Shown piece by piece: positions 9,425 through 18,211 of a stretch of 64,000 bases of DNA (positions within the stretch are counted from its first letter, which is position 1; each line of letters starts with the position of its first letter). A program made the translations under genes and the position numbers. Source of the DNA: Lactobacillus gasseri ATCC 33323 = JCM 1131 (GTDB lineage: Bacteria; Bacillota; Bacilli; Lactobacillales; Lactobacillaceae). Location of the stretch: NCBI RefSeq assembly GCF_000014425.1, contig NC_008530.1:186001-250000 (forward strand). Direction: 5' to 3'. The notes beneath the pieces were generated by a model. The model did no database searches. It was given only the letters and a program-made list of their open reading frames with translations, and was not told where the DNA came from.

Positions 9425-9460
9425 AAAAGACATGATCCGAATAGGAATCATGTCTTTTTT
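9425..9460 (+). terminator. Terminator after GH25 gene
   Basis: The stem AAAAGACATGAT(-)CC / GGAATCATGTCTTTT has one bulge and is followed by a T run. Confidence 0.82.
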
Positions 9461-9501
9461 GTCTTATAATAAATTATGAAAAAAGTATGGAGGACATAGT
9501 T

Positions 9502-10317
9502 TTGATTTATACAGTAACTTTAGATCCTAGCGAAAGTGTAGTAGGTAAAGGAATTAATATTTCACTTGTTTTAAAGAAATTAGGTATTGAATCGATTGCA
9601 ACTGGTATTGTAAATCATAAAAACGTAGAGCAAGTTGCAGAAGAACTTGATAAAGCAGAGATTGAAAATCAATTTATTGAACAAAAACGTGGAATTAAAA
9701 TCACTGCTAAAAATCAGCAAAAGTTATTAGATTATCTGAAAGTCTTAAAAGCCGGTGACATTCTAGTTATTGCTGGTGGTTTTGCCAAGGGAATTGATCC
9801 AGTTTATTTAACTGATCTTGCTAAAGTAGCTGATAAAAAGGCAGCAGGCTTGGTAGTGGATGTTCCTTATGAAAACGTTCTTGATATCTTGCCAATGAAT
9901 CCTTTATTGATTAAGCCGAATGAAACGGAATTAAAACATTGGTTTGAAAAAGATAATCAAAAGGTAACTACGAAAGAATTAATTAATATGGCTCATGATT
10001 TAGTAGTTAAGGGTGCGCAGCATGTTCTTTTGTCTTTAGGCGCAAACGGCGCTGCAATTGTTAATATGATGGACGCTCTAATGGCACATGCACCAGAAAT
10101 TGAAGAAGTAGTTGATAGTACGGGTAGTGGAGATGCGCTTCTTGGTACTTTCCTTGCAGGGATGCTAAAGGGCTATATGCCGGTTAAAAATTTGTCAGAT
10201 GCAATTGCAGCAGGGAGCGATACAGCTCAAAGCGATTGGCTTACTGACTTTAGAACTACACCAGCACTTCAAAAGCAAGTCATTGCAAGACGTATTACTT
10301 TTGAAGAAGCAGAATAA
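9502..10317 (+). CDS. PfkB-family sugar-phosphate kinase homologue lacking the lid segment
   Basis: The TTG at 9502 is preferred because the in-frame ATG at 9487 overlaps the GGAGG site, and the family N-terminus MIYTVTLxPS begins exactly at the TTG. The 271-residue product has PfkB landmarks: GKGINIS near residue 16, IKPNETEL, and the anion-hole/catalytic motif STGSGDA with Asp211 as likely base. In 1-phosphofructokinase and tagatose-6-phosphate kinase about 25 residues separate the N-terminal strand from GGKGIN. Here only a few remain (DPSESVVGKGIN), so the lid strands that cover the sugar are missing. It may be a kinase with a different substrate, or inactive. It is a single-gene unit between two terminators. 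Confidence 0.75.
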   Translation: MIYTVTLDPSESVVGKGINISLVLKKLGIESIATGIVNHKNVEQVAEELDKAEIENQFIEQKRGIKITAKNQQKLLDYLKVLKAGDILVIAGGFAKGIDPVYLTDLAKVADKKAAGLVVDVPYENVLDILPMNPLLIKPNETELKHWFEKDNQKVTTKELINMAHDLVVKGAQHVLLSLGANGAAIVNMMDALMAHAPEIEEVVDSTGSGDALLGTFLAGMLKGYMPVKNLSDAIAAGSDTAQSDWLTDFRTTPALQKQVIARRITFEEAE

Positions 10318-10320
10318 AGA

Positions 10321-10355
10321 AAATAAGTTGGCTTGTTAGAGCCGACTTATTTTTT
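10321..10355 (+). terminator. Terminator after PfkB-like gene
   Basis: The 13-bp stem AAATAAGTTGGCT / AGCCGACTTATTT (one G-T type pair) has a six-base loop and is followed by T residues. Confidence 0.85.
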
Positions 10356-10406
10356 GATGCTTTTTTTAGTATAATGACAATAATTTTATAATAAGGGAGA
10401 AAAAAC

Positions 10407-12233
10407 GTGGACTTATCTCTATTTATTGTTAGTCTAGCTGCCCTAGTTATTCCGATTATTATGGCACGGTTTAAGATCAATGCTATTCCAACTGCCGTTG
10501 CTGAAATTGTAACTGGAATAATTTTAGGTAAGAGCTTATTAAATACAATTAAAATTACCAGTAGTGTATCACTTCTATCGAATTTAGGTGTGATATTACT
10601 GATGTTTCTTTCAGGAATGGAAATCAATTTTGATTTATTTAAGAAAAAAGATTTGCCTGATACTAAGCCAAGTAGTGTTAACCCAGCGCGTATAGCAGTT
10701 TTTTCCTTTGCCACGATAACAGTTATGGCGCTTATTTTAGCTGAGATATTAAAATTAATTGGACTCTTTAGCGATGTAATGCTGGCAATGATCATCTTCA
10801 TGACTGTAGCCTTAGGAGTGGTTATTGCAACCTTAAAAGAAAAAGAAATCTTATCTCGTCCAATTGGACAGACAATTTTACTAACAGCAGTTTTAGGAGA
10901 AGTAATACCACTACTACTTTTAACTGTCTATGCTTCAATTAATGGTGGTAATGCAGGAAAACTATGGTTGATCATTTTATTATTCCTCGTAGCGATTGTT
11001 TTACTGAAAAGATTTAAGCAGCCGTATCAATGGTTTAACAGAATATCTAAATCTACTACGCAATTAGATATTAGACTAGCCTTTTTCTTGATTTTCACTT
11101 TAGTAACGGTTGCTGAACGAGTAGGTGCTGAAAACATTCTTGGAGCTTTCTTAGCCGGAATGGTTATGAAATTACTTGAGCCAAGTGAAGCAACTATGGA
11201 CAAATTAACTTCTATTGGTTATGGATTTTTTATTCCAATTTTCTTTATTACAACTGGTGTTAAGCTAGATCTTAAGACTTTAATTACTAATCCGAATGCC
11301 TTAATGTTAATTCCGGTTTTGGTTTTATTTCTACTTTTGTCAAAGCTACCAATCTTTTTAGTCTATGTTCGTAGCTTTAATAAGCGCAATAGTATTGCAG
11401 GAACGTTTTTAATTATGACTACGATTACGATTGTGCTTCCAACTTTGGAAGTTGCTCGTAAACTGAATGCAATTACAGAAACTCAATCAGATGCCTTTAT
11501 TTTAGCAGCTGTTGTGGTATGTATTTTAGGACCGATTTTGTTTAATTCAATTTTTAAGTTGACTAAAGAAGATAAGATTAAACAAAGAGTTGTCATCATG
11601 GGAACAAATGTGATGACTGTACCGGTTGCACAAGAATTGCATGATAACTGGTATGATGTTCTTTTAGTAACTCATAAGAAAGAAAATTACGATACTTATA
11701 AGAGTAAAGTTGCTAATTTAAAATTAATTTCAAGTCTTGAAGAAACATGCTTAGAAAAAGCCGGTGCCTTTAATTGTGATATTTTGGTAGCTGGATTTAT
11801 TGAAGATGAATTGAATCGTAAAATTGCCCGGATGGCTAAAGAGCATGGCGTTCAAAGAGTAATTGCAAGTCAAGAGCGACCAAAACCAGAGACGATTAAG
11901 AACTTAACAAATGAAAAGATTGAGATCTACAATCTCTTTAATGTTCAAACTTCAGTTTTACGTGCTTTGATTGAATCGCCATCTATTTTAAGAATTCTAA
12001 CTGATACTAAGAATGGTCTTTTTGAAGTTACAGTTAGAAATCATAAATACGCTGGTCAAAAGTTGATGAATCTTGACTTTATTGAACAAATGACAGTAAG
12101 TCGAATTTGGAGAAATGGTACTTGGTTAGTACCGCATGGTAACACGATTATTGAAACTGGTGATCATTTGATCTTTACGGCTAAAGGCGAAGATGCAGAA
12201 AGAGTACGAGAAGAATTAGGAAGAAAAAATTAG
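10407..12233 (+). CDS. CPA2-family cation:proton antiporter with RCK-like C-terminus
   Basis: The start codon is GTG with an AAGGGAG site 10 bases upstream. Residues 1 to about 385 hold 11-13 hydrophobic helices of the Na+/H+ exchanger fold, including the family-like segment GAENILGAFLAGMVMKLL. The soluble region (about 392-608) resembles RCK_N plus RCK_C/TrkA-C domains of KefB/KefC-type proteins; the C-part includes TGDHLIFTAKG. The nucleotide-binding loop is degenerate: VVIMGTNVMTVPVA replaces the usual GxGxxG, so NAD(H) control is doubtful. The likely role is K+ or Na+ efflux coupled to proton entry, for pH or osmotic balance. The exact ion cannot be read from the sequence. Confidence 0.83.
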   Translation: MDLSLFIVSLAALVIPIIMARFKINAIPTAVAEIVTGIILGKSLLNTIKITSSVSLLSNLGVILLMFLSGMEINFDLFKKKDLPDTKPSSVNPARIAVFSFATITVMALILAEILKLIGLFSDVMLAMIIFMTVALGVVIATLKEKEILSRPIGQTILLTAVLGEVIPLLLLTVYASINGGNAGKLWLIILLFLVAIVLLKRFKQPYQWFNRISKSTTQLDIRLAFFLIFTLVTVAERVGAENILGAFLAGMVMKLLEPSEATMDKLTSIGYGFFIPIFFITTGVKLDLKTLITNPNALMLIPVLVLFLLLSKLPIFLVYVRSFNKRNSIAGTFLIMTTITIVLPTLEVARKLNAITETQSDAFILAAVVVCILGPILFNSIFKLTKEDKIKQRVVIMGTNVMTVPVAQELHDNWYDVLLVTHKKENYDTYKSKVANLKLISSLEETCLEKAGAFNCDILVAGFIEDELNRKIARMAKEHGVQRVIASQERPKPETIKNLTNEKIEIYNLFNVQTSVLRALIESPSILRILTDTKNGLFEVTVRNHKYAGQKLMNLDFIEQMTVSRIWRNGTWLVPHGNTIIETGDHLIFTAKGEDAERVREELGRKN

Positions 12234-12237
12234 CAAG

Positions 12238-12270
12238 AAAAAGGACAGGATTTTAATTCCTGTCCTTTTT
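12238..12270. terminator. Bidirectional terminator between convergent genes
   Basis: The perfect 13-bp stem AAAAAGGACAGGA / TCCTGTCCTTTTT with a TTTTAAT loop is usable by the antiporter gene and by the minus-strand oxidoreductase operon. Confidence 0.9.
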
Positions 12271-12271
12271 G

Positions 12272-13234
12272 TTAACGTTGACTTTTAGCTTCTTGTAAAA
12301 CAGCTAAGGTATTTAAACTATGGGTAAAAGCTTGATCAGCTTCTTTGAAATCATGTTGAGCAATGATTTTAGTAAATTCAATGAATTCAGCCACCATTCG
12401 GTGAGAGTACTTATTGTTGTTGATAACTTTAACTTCTTGTCCTTTTAATTGCATTCCAACTTTAGGCATTTCATTAGGGTGACCATAAATTATCAATGCG
12501 CCTTTTTCACCTTCAATGGTGCTGACATTCGGTGAAAAACTATCTTTAGCAGCGATTGAACTAGCTTGTTTATCAGGATAACTTAGGTGCAAGATGCCTG
12601 AAGTGTCGATATTTTTCTGCATTGTAGGGAAGTAATTGACAGCTTCTGGCTTGCCAAATAGTTTGATAATAATGTGCAAATTGTAAATTCCTAGATCCAT
12701 CAAAGCACCACCGTCTTTTTTCGGATCAAAAGCTGGCTGAATATCACCAGCTAGAAAGGCATCATAGCGACTAGAATACTGAGTGTAGTTAAGGTTAACT
12801 ACATGAATTGGAGCAATTTTATCTAAATTTTCTTCAATAAACTTAAAGTTTTCCAAATAAATGTTAGTTATGGCTTCAATAATGATGAGCTTCTTCTGAT
12901 CAGCAATTGCTTTTAATTCTCTTGCTTCATCAACAGTTGCGACAAAAGGCTTTTCGCAAATAACATTTTTACCTGCTTCAAGTGCAGCTTTTGAAATAGA
13001 AAAGTGAAAACTATTTGGTACTGCTACATAAACAGTATCAACGTTAGGATCATTAAATAAGTCATCATTATTATCGTATAATTTAGTGATCTGATATTCT
13101 TTTTGTAAATCTAGGCCAATTTGATGACTTCTCTTAGTAGTTGCAAGAGCTGTAAGTTCGAGATTGGGAATTTGATCAGCAATTGTTAGAAAATCATGGA
13201 CAATTTTTCCAGAACCAATAATACCTAATTTCAT
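12272..13234 (-). CDS. Gfo/Idh/MocA-family NAD(P)-dependent oxidoreductase
   Basis: This 320-residue protein has an N-terminal Rossmann fold with the GIIGSGKIV nucleotide loop (residues 4-12), the family Lys motif CEKPF (Lys95), and a C-terminal dimer/substrate domain with GGALMDLGIYNLH (Asp180, His187). Members oxidise or reduce sugars, inositols or related compounds; the substrate here is not evident. The ribosome binding site AAAGGAGAAA is strong. It is the last gene of a minus-strand set with the two genes upstream (gaps of 11 and 21 bases), which look unrelated to sugar chemistry. Confidence 0.88.
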   Translation of the reverse strand: MKLGIIGSGKIVHDFLTIADQIPNLELTALATTKRSHQIGLDLQKEYQITKLYDNNDDLFNDPNVDTVYVAVPNSFHFSISKAALEAGKNVICEKPFVATVDEARELKAIADQKKLIIIEAITNIYLENFKFIEENLDKIAPIHVVNLNYTQYSSRYDAFLAGDIQPAFDPKKDGGALMDLGIYNLHIIIKLFGKPEAVNYFPTMQKNIDTSGILHLSYPDKQASSIAAKDSFSPNVSTIEGEKGALIIYGHPNEMPKVGMQLKGQEVKVINNNKYSHRMVAEFIEFTKIIAQHDFKEADQAFTHSLNTLAVLQEAKSQR

Positions 13235-13245
13235 AAGTTTCTCCT

Positions 13246-14028
13246 TTAATTTGATTTAATATTTAGTTTTTTGGCATTTTTAGTAACCGAGGTTGGAATC
13301 TTTAATTTCTTAACCTGGTTAACATCATATAAGTGAAGTGATAAGGTGCCTTCTTTTTTACTATAGTAAGTAACTTTATAGTAAAGATCGGTTAGCTCTT
13401 TTTTGCGGTTAACTTTAACTCGCAGCTCAATGCTTTTTACATTACTTGACTGCGGGTCACTTGTAGAAGCTACTGAAGTAGCTTTTTGCATGCTTTTAAT
13501 GACGTCTTTATCATTGCCATGGTAAGAAATTACATAGCCACTAAAGCCATTAGATTTTAGTTTTAACTTTTTAAAAGCATCATCAGAGAATTGTTTAAAG
13601 TTGTGAGCTGTATAGAGCTTTTTGTAGCCAGAGTAAACCTCATTGAAGATCGCATTTTGCTTAATATAATTCCATGCTTCATCATTATCACGATGATAGA
13701 CGTATTGATCATTAGACCAGAGTTCAGAATTTGTATCTGATTTTGGGATACTTCTCATTGTGATGTGAATTGTGTTATTAGGACCAACGACATAGTTTGA
13801 GTACATTTTGCCTTTTGAATTGGTAGTTTTAACATCGACACGTGCTGTTTGAATTTCAGTATCTGCTGCTTTAGTTAAGGCAGCTTTAGGACTAGGCTTG
13901 CCAAGGGCAAAAGTAGCGCCCAAAATAATTACTACTAAAATAATAATGGCTAAAATTAAAGCGGCAATTTTGCCGCCTTGATTGTTAGGAAAAATAATCT
14001 TTTTATTTTTTGCTTTATTTTTCTGCAT
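13246..14028 (-). CDS. Single-pass membrane protein with extracytoplasmic domain, uncharacterised
   Basis: A basic cytoplasmic tail (about 1-18) is followed by one strong transmembrane helix (about 20-42), then about 215 residues that should lie outside the membrane. The outer domain is beta-rich and Lys/Ser-rich, with motifs such as NDQYVYHRDNDEAWNYIKQN. That resembles the layout of the neighbouring lipoprotein (its MWLTKKDMYLLLEQNKGHWIK), so the two are probably distant relatives and may act together at the surface. I cannot name a family with certainty. The start is preceded by AGAAAGATAA, a modest site. Confidence 0.7.
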   Translation of the reverse strand: MQKNKAKNKKIIFPNNQGGKIAALILAIIILVVIILGATFALGKPSPKAALTKAADTEIQTARVDVKTTNSKGKMYSNYVVGPNNTIHITMRSIPKSDTNSELWSNDQYVYHRDNDEAWNYIKQNAIFNEVYSGYKKLYTAHNFKQFSDDAFKKLKLKSNGFSGYVISYHGNDKDVIKSMQKATSVASTSDPQSSNVKSIELRVKVNRKKELTDLYYKVTYYSKKEGTLSLHLYDVNQVKKLKIPTSVTKNAKKLNIKSN

Positions 14029-14049
14029 TAGTTTATCTTTCTAAAATGA

Positions 14050-14877
14050 TTATTGTTTGTTTTGCTCAGCTTGAGCTTTCTTGATCTCTTCAGCGTCAAT
14101 CGCATTCTTCTGAATATCAGCAGGAACTGCTAAGTCAGCGTGCTGGCCGAGTTGATCATAAGTTAAGGTCCAAGTGAAGTTATATTTTCCACCAGCAATG
14201 TATTGTGCCTTGAAAGTCATAGATTCAACATTTTTTGTTGTAGGATCAATTAAATAAGTAACTTTTAAGTTCTGCACTTGGGCTGATTTAACTAGACGAG
14301 CTACTTGCATGTTTTGTGAACCTGGAGTATTCATAGCGTCAATAACAAGTGGATTGACCGCATTCCATAGATTAGAATCAGTCCCATTGAAACTGATGTC
14401 ATAGTTGCCATTTTTCTTTTGAACAGTAGCCTTTTTAGCAAGTGCTTTGTTGATCTTCTTAAAAGTTGCAGGATTAAATCTTTCTTTTACTTGGTCGGGA
14501 TCAAAAGTATTGGCATTAGCTGAGTTTTTGATCCAGTGTCCCTTATTTTGCTCTAAAAGAAGGTACATATCTTTTTTAGTTAACCACATTTGTTCTGTTT
14601 GTGATTTTTTCTTTTGAGTCAAAGTGTAAGTAAGATTAGTTACATCGCCTTTATCTTTAAAAAGACCTTCCGATTTTGACTTTTGGCTCATTTCATCAGA
14701 ATTAATTGTTTGAGTGAAGTGACCGTTAGCTAAGCTAGAATTAAACTTAGCATTAATTAGCGAACTTGCAGAAGGTTCAGGATTAGTTTTTGGTTTACTA
14801 TCTTTCTTTGAACAAGCTGTAGTTAAAGAAACTAAAATTACTCCCAATAAGAGCAGGAAGTTGAATTTTTTCTTCAT
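14050..14877 (-). CDS. Lipoprotein, DUF6612-like
   Basis: A signal peptide ends in a lipobox (LTTAC), with Cys22 the predicted lipid attachment site. The mature 250 residues follow the pattern of LppX/DUF6612-like lipoproteins: a short Lys/Ser/Pro tether, then a single domain of curved beta sheet with helices. The binding target is unknown. It heads the three-gene minus-strand set; the next gene starts 21 bases downstream. The start has a GGGGGAATA site upstream. Confidence 0.78.
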   Translation of the reverse strand: MKKKFNFLLLLGVILVSLTTACSKKDSKPKTNPEPSASSLINAKFNSSLANGHFTQTINSDEMSQKSKSEGLFKDKGDVTNLTYTLTQKKKSQTEQMWLTKKDMYLLLEQNKGHWIKNSANANTFDPDQVKERFNPATFKKINKALAKKATVQKKNGNYDISFNGTDSNLWNAVNPLVIDAMNTPGSQNMQVARLVKSAQVQNLKVTYLIDPTTKNVESMTFKAQYIAGGKYNFTWTLTYDQLGQHADLAVPADIQKNAIDAEEIKKAQAEQNKQ

Positions 14878-14960
14878 AAAAATATTCCCCCAATAAATGT
14901 ATCTATCGTATCCTATTTTACTCTATTTTCTGTTGAAAAAAGTATTATAAGAACTTAACT

Positions 14961-15383
14961 TTAGTGCTTTTTAAGGACATTTAAGATATTGCGCAATTTG
15001 CTGCCCTTAACTTGCAAATTTTTAACTGCTTGCGTTACTTCAATACAACCAATATATTTTCCATCTTCGTTATGAAGGCTATAAAAAGAAATATTTATTG
15101 GTTGCTCATCTTTAGTGATCATAATTGAAATATTTTTACGATTGCCTGCGTGCATTTGGTTTAAAACTTCTTTAACGTGTTTTTGGCTGTGGCCGGGATG
15201 CACCTCAAAAACAGTCTTACCAATATCTTTTTCGGTTCGCTTGAAGAGGCGATTCTTATTCATTGATGACCAGACAACGCGATCATTTTCATCTAAGACG
15301 TCCATTTCTTGTGGAATAGTTCTAAAGATTGCATTTAACTGTTCAAGTGAGAGATGACCACCGTCTAAATTAATATTATCCAT
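14961..15383 (-). CDS. Single PAS-domain protein (DUF438-like PAS)
   Basis: I place the start at the ATG at 15383 because GGAAGAA lies 7-8 bases before it; the longer in-frame TTG at 15407 has no site. The 140-residue product is essentially one PAS domain (about residues 15-125) with ELDxxDRVxWSS-like and GKTVFEVHPGHSQKHVKEVL segments, the latter typical of PAS domains linked to DUF438. There is no output domain, so it is probably a cytosolic ligand or redox sensor acting through a partner; the conserved His in VHPGHS could coordinate a cofactor such as haem (inference). It is divergent from gpmA. Confidence 0.78.
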   Translation of the reverse strand: MDNINLDGGHLSLEQLNAIFRTIPQEMDVLDENDRVVWSSMNKNRLFKRTEKDIGKTVFEVHPGHSQKHVKEVLNQMHAGNRKNISIMITKDEQPINISFYSLHNEDGKYIGCIEVTQAVKNLQVKGSKLRNILNVLKKH

Positions 15384-15542
15384 AGGTAATTCTTCCAATC
15401 TGTCCAAATTAATATATCTATTGTTATTTTAACATTAAAAAATTGTGGATTAATAAAGCTTTTTTTCGTAATTCCTATGAAAATTTCTCATAAGCGTGTA
15501 AAATAGTTAGTGAAACATTGAATTTTAAAGGAGATACAGTTC

Positions 15543-16235
15543 ATGTCGAAATTAGTTTTAATTCGTCACGGTCAAAGTGAATGGAACCTTTCTAACCAAT
15601 TTACTGGTTGGGTTGATGTAAACCTTTCAGAAAAAGGTGTTGAAGAAGCTAAGAAGGCTGGTCGTTTAATTAAGGAACACGGTCTTGAATTTGATCAAGC
15701 TTACACTTCATTATTAACTCGTGCTATCAAGACTTTGCACTACGCACTTGAAGAAAGTGACCAACTTTGGATTCCAGAAACTAAGACTTGGAGATTAAAT
15801 GAACGTCATTACGGTGCTCTTCAAGGTTTAAACAAGAAGGCTACTGCTGAAAAATACGGTGACGAACAAGTTCACATTTGGCGTCGTTCATACGATGTTT
15901 TGCCACCAGCTATTGATGATGACAACGAATTTAGTCAAGCACATGACCGTCGTTACGCAAACTTGGATCCACACATCGTTCCTAAGGCAGAAAACTTACA
16001 CGTATGTCTTGATCGTGTAATGCCATTCTGGGAAGATCACATTGCTCCAGATTTACTTGACGGCAAGAACGTTATTATTGCTGCACATGGTAACTCACTT
16101 CGTGCTTTAACTAAGTACATTGAAAACATCTCAGATGATGACATCATGAACTTAGAAATGAAGACTGGTGAACCAGTTGTTTACACATTTGACGACAAGT
16201 TAGATGTTGTTAACAAAGAAAAGCTTGACGACTAA
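15543..16235 (+). CDS. gpmA: 2,3-bisphosphoglycerate-dependent phosphoglycerate mutase
   Basis: This is the 230-residue glycolytic enzyme interconverting 3- and 2-phosphoglycerate in the cytoplasm. The phosphohistidine motif [10 protein letters not shown] (His9) and the downstream [10 protein letters not shown] histidine are present, and the length is normal. Codon choice is strongly biased (CGT, GGT, AAC, GAA), as expected for a highly expressed glycolytic gene. AAAGGAGATA lies before the ATG. It is monocistronic, closed by the hairpin at 16255. Confidence 0.97.
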   Translation: MSKLVLIRHGQSEWNLSNQFTGWVDVNLSEKGVEEAKKAGRLIKEHGLEFDQAYTSLLTRAIKTLHYALEESDQLWIPETKTWRLNERHYGALQGLNKKATAEKYGDEQVHIWRRSYDVLPPAIDDDNEFSQAHDRRYANLDPHIVPKAENLHVCLDRVMPFWEDHIAPDLLDGKNVIIAAHGNSLRALTKYIENISDDDIMNLEMKTGEPVVYTFDDKLDVVNKEKLDD

Positions 16236-16254
16236 TTTTTAGTTATTGAGTATT

Positions 16255-16284
16255 AAAGCTCTGACGAAAGTCAGAGCTTTTTTT
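16255..16284 (+). terminator. Terminator of gpmA
   Basis: The perfect 11-bp stem AAAGCTCTGAC / GTCAGAGCTTT has a stable GAAA tetraloop and is followed by T residues. Confidence 0.93.
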
Positions 16285-16291
16285 GTAAATC

Positions 16292-16318
16292 AAAAAACCT
16301 CCTAAACAGGAGGCTTTT
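16292..16318 (-). terminator. Terminator of rpsN
   Basis: Read on the minus strand, AAAAG-CCTCCT-GTTT-AGGAGG is followed by six T. It faces the gpmA terminator. Confidence 0.75.
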
Positions 16319-16381
16319 AAGTATGACTATTATGTTTGTGTATTTAAGTTTTGCTTTAAATAAGAGCTAGTCTTATAATTT

Positions 16382-16639
16382 TTACCAACTAGCTTTACGC
16401 ACGCCAGGAAGTTGTCCTTTATGTGCTAGTTCCTTGAAGCGTAAACGTGACATACCAAACTTACGCATATAACCATGTGGTCTACCATCGTGTAGATCAC
16501 GGTTGTGGTAGTGAGTTGGGTGAGCATCAAGTGGCAGTTTTGCTAGTGCTTCGATGTCACCAGCTTCTTTTAATTCGTAGTATTTTTTGATTAATTCGCG
16601 CTGCTTAGCAGCCTTAACAATTTTGGATTTTTTTGCCAT
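16382..16639 (-). CDS. rpsN: Ribosomal protein S14, zinc-independent (C-minus) type
   Basis: This 85-residue protein is homologous to 30S subunit protein S14, ending in [11 protein letters not shown] with the conserved [14 protein letters not shown]. It contains no cysteine at all, so it is the paralogue without the zinc ribbon that substitutes when zinc is scarce. The longer N-terminal part ([20 protein letters not shown]) also fits this form. In Bacillus the equivalent gene is under Zur; I do not see a clear Zur box in the 175-base upstream gap. It stands alone outside a ribosomal operon. Confidence 0.93.
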   Translation of the reverse strand: MAKKSKIVKAAKQRELIKKYYELKEAGDIEALAKLPLDAHPTHYHNRDLHDGRPHGYMRKFGMSRLRFKELAHKGQLPGVRKASW

Positions 16640-16814
16640 ATATCTTTCCTTTCGAATATAGAATTTGAATGTGATAAAGATTAACTATAATAATTTGAGC
16701 TAACTTAAAGTAAGCATATTGTATTAAATTATTAATAATTTGTCAAAAAGAAAGTATTTTAAAAAGAATTAGTTTAAAATAAGTAATGATTGATTAAAGA
16801 AGGGAAAAGAAGCC

Positions 16815-17252
16815 GTGGGTATTTTTAAAAGAATACTTCATAATGAAGACTTGCGACAGCTGATTATTTATGTATTAATTGGTGTGTTAGGATTAGGTGT
16901 TGATTTTGGAATTTTCGCACTCCTTACCCATTTTAAGATGCAAGTCGAAGTAGCTAATTTTATTTCATCATCTTGTGGGTTAATCAATAACTTCTTCTGG
17001 AATAGTTTTCTTAACTTTAAGGTTCACGATAAGTTATTAATAAGATTCGTTTCTTACTATTTAGTTGGACAAATTACGACTTTATTTACCACATTATGTT
17101 TATTTATTTTCGTAACTCAGCTAGGCTATAACCAACTAATTGTTAAGGCCGTTTCAACATTTATCGCTACCTTAATTCAATTTGTAATTAATAAATTACT
17201 TACATTTAGAAAAATAAAAACTACTAAGTCAAAAGTAGACATTAGAAAGTAA
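16815..17252 (+). CDS. GtrA-family membrane protein
   Basis: The start codon is GTG with AGAAGGGAAAAG upstream. The 145-residue product has four transmembrane helices (about 16-35, 42-62, 76-96, 103-128) and the GtrA pattern VLIGVLGLGVDFGIFALL with a conserved NFFWNSFLNFK segment. Members help move undecaprenyl-phosphate-linked sugars across the membrane for wall polymer glycosylation. The adjacent GT2 gene, 19 bases downstream, is the matching lipid-phosphate glycosyltransferase, so the pair likely forms a glycosylation module. Confidence 0.85.
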   Translation: MGIFKRILHNEDLRQLIIYVLIGVLGLGVDFGIFALLTHFKMQVEVANFISSSCGLINNFFWNSFLNFKVHDKLLIRFVSYYLVGQITTLFTTLCLFIFVTQLGYNQLIVKAVSTFIATLIQFVINKLLTFRKIKTTKSKVDIRK

Positions 17253-17271
17253 TCAGAAAGCCTGTTAAAGT

Positions 17272-18204
17272 ATGAAAAAATTATCAATTATTGTTCCTTG
17301 TTACAATGAAGAGGAATCTGTACCACTTTTTTATCCAGCTGTGAATAAAGTAATGGATACAATTCCAGATTTAGAGCCAGAATATTGGTTTATTAATGAT
17401 GGTTCCAAAGATAATACACTTAAAGAAATTAAAGAATTACGCAAAAAAGATCCAGAACATGTTCACTTTGTTTCTTTTTCAAGAAACTTTGGTAAGGAGT
17501 CCGCACTTTATGCCGGACTTCAAGCTGCAACTGGAGACTATGTAGTCGTAATGGATGTTGACTTACAAGATCCACCTAAGTTTTTGCCGCAAATGTATGA
17601 TTTGATCAAGACGGGAGAATATGACTGTATTGGAACTCGTCGGGTTGACCGTACAGGGGAAGCTAAGTTTAAGTCTTTCCTAAGTGATATGTTCTATAAG
17701 GTTGTTAATAAGATTTCTGATACTGAAATTGTACCAGGCGCCCGTGACTACCGAATGATGACTCGTCAGATGGTAAATGCAGTTTTGGATATGCCTGAAT
17801 ACAACCGTTTTTCAAAAGGAATCTTCTCTTGGGTTGGATTTAAGACTAAGTATTTAGACTACCACAATGTTGAACGTGTAGCTGGCGAAAGTGATTGGAA
17901 CACTTGGAAATTATTCAAATACGCGATGGACGGAATTGCGGACTTTTCACAAGCGCCACTTAACTTAGCCGTTTGGATTGGTACTGGCTCATTTGTATTA
18001 TCAATTATTGGCTTGATCATTGTAATTATTCGCAGAGCACTCTACCCTGGTTCAAGCATCTTTGGCTGGGCTTCAATGGTATGCATTATTTTGCTACTGG
18101 GTGGTCTGCAACTACTCTGCATTGGTATTTTGGGTAAATACATTGGTAGGGTATATATTCAAGTTAAGAATCGACCGATTTATATTATTAAAGAGAAAAA
18201 ATAA
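17272..18204 (+). CDS. GT2 polyprenyl-phosphate glycosyltransferase (GtrB/DPM1-like)
   Basis: The 310-residue protein has a GT-A domain (about 1-225) with SIIVPCYNEEESV at the N-terminus, NDGS, and the metal-binding DVD in VMDVDLQDPP (Asp95, Asp97), followed by two C-terminal transmembrane helices (about 232-256 and 265-290). Such enzymes transfer a hexose from a nucleotide sugar to undecaprenyl phosphate on the cytoplasmic face; the partner GtrA just upstream would flip the product. The sugar used and the acceptor polymer (teichoic acid or other) are not evident. It ends at a strong terminator. Confidence 0.88.
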   Translation: MKKLSIIVPCYNEEESVPLFYPAVNKVMDTIPDLEPEYWFINDGSKDNTLKEIKELRKKDPEHVHFVSFSRNFGKESALYAGLQAATGDYVVVMDVDLQDPPKFLPQMYDLIKTGEYDCIGTRRVDRTGEAKFKSFLSDMFYKVVNKISDTEIVPGARDYRMMTRQMVNAVLDMPEYNRFSKGIFSWVGFKTKYLDYHNVERVAGESDWNTWKLFKYAMDGIADFSQAPLNLAVWIGTGSFVLSIIGLIIVIIRRALYPGSSIFGWASMVCIILLLGGLQLLCIGILGKYIGRVYIQVKNRPIYIIKEKK

Positions 18205-18211
18205 ACATTGC

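Noticed and set aside
9487-9501. ATG 9487 as start of the PfkB-like gene
   Set aside because: It contains the Shine-Dalgarno sequence GGAGG; the family N-terminus begins at TTG 9502.
10295-10801. 168-codon minus-strand frame at the start of the antiporter gene
   Set aside because: It is antisense to membrane helices, covers the PfkB terminator, and has no ribosome site.
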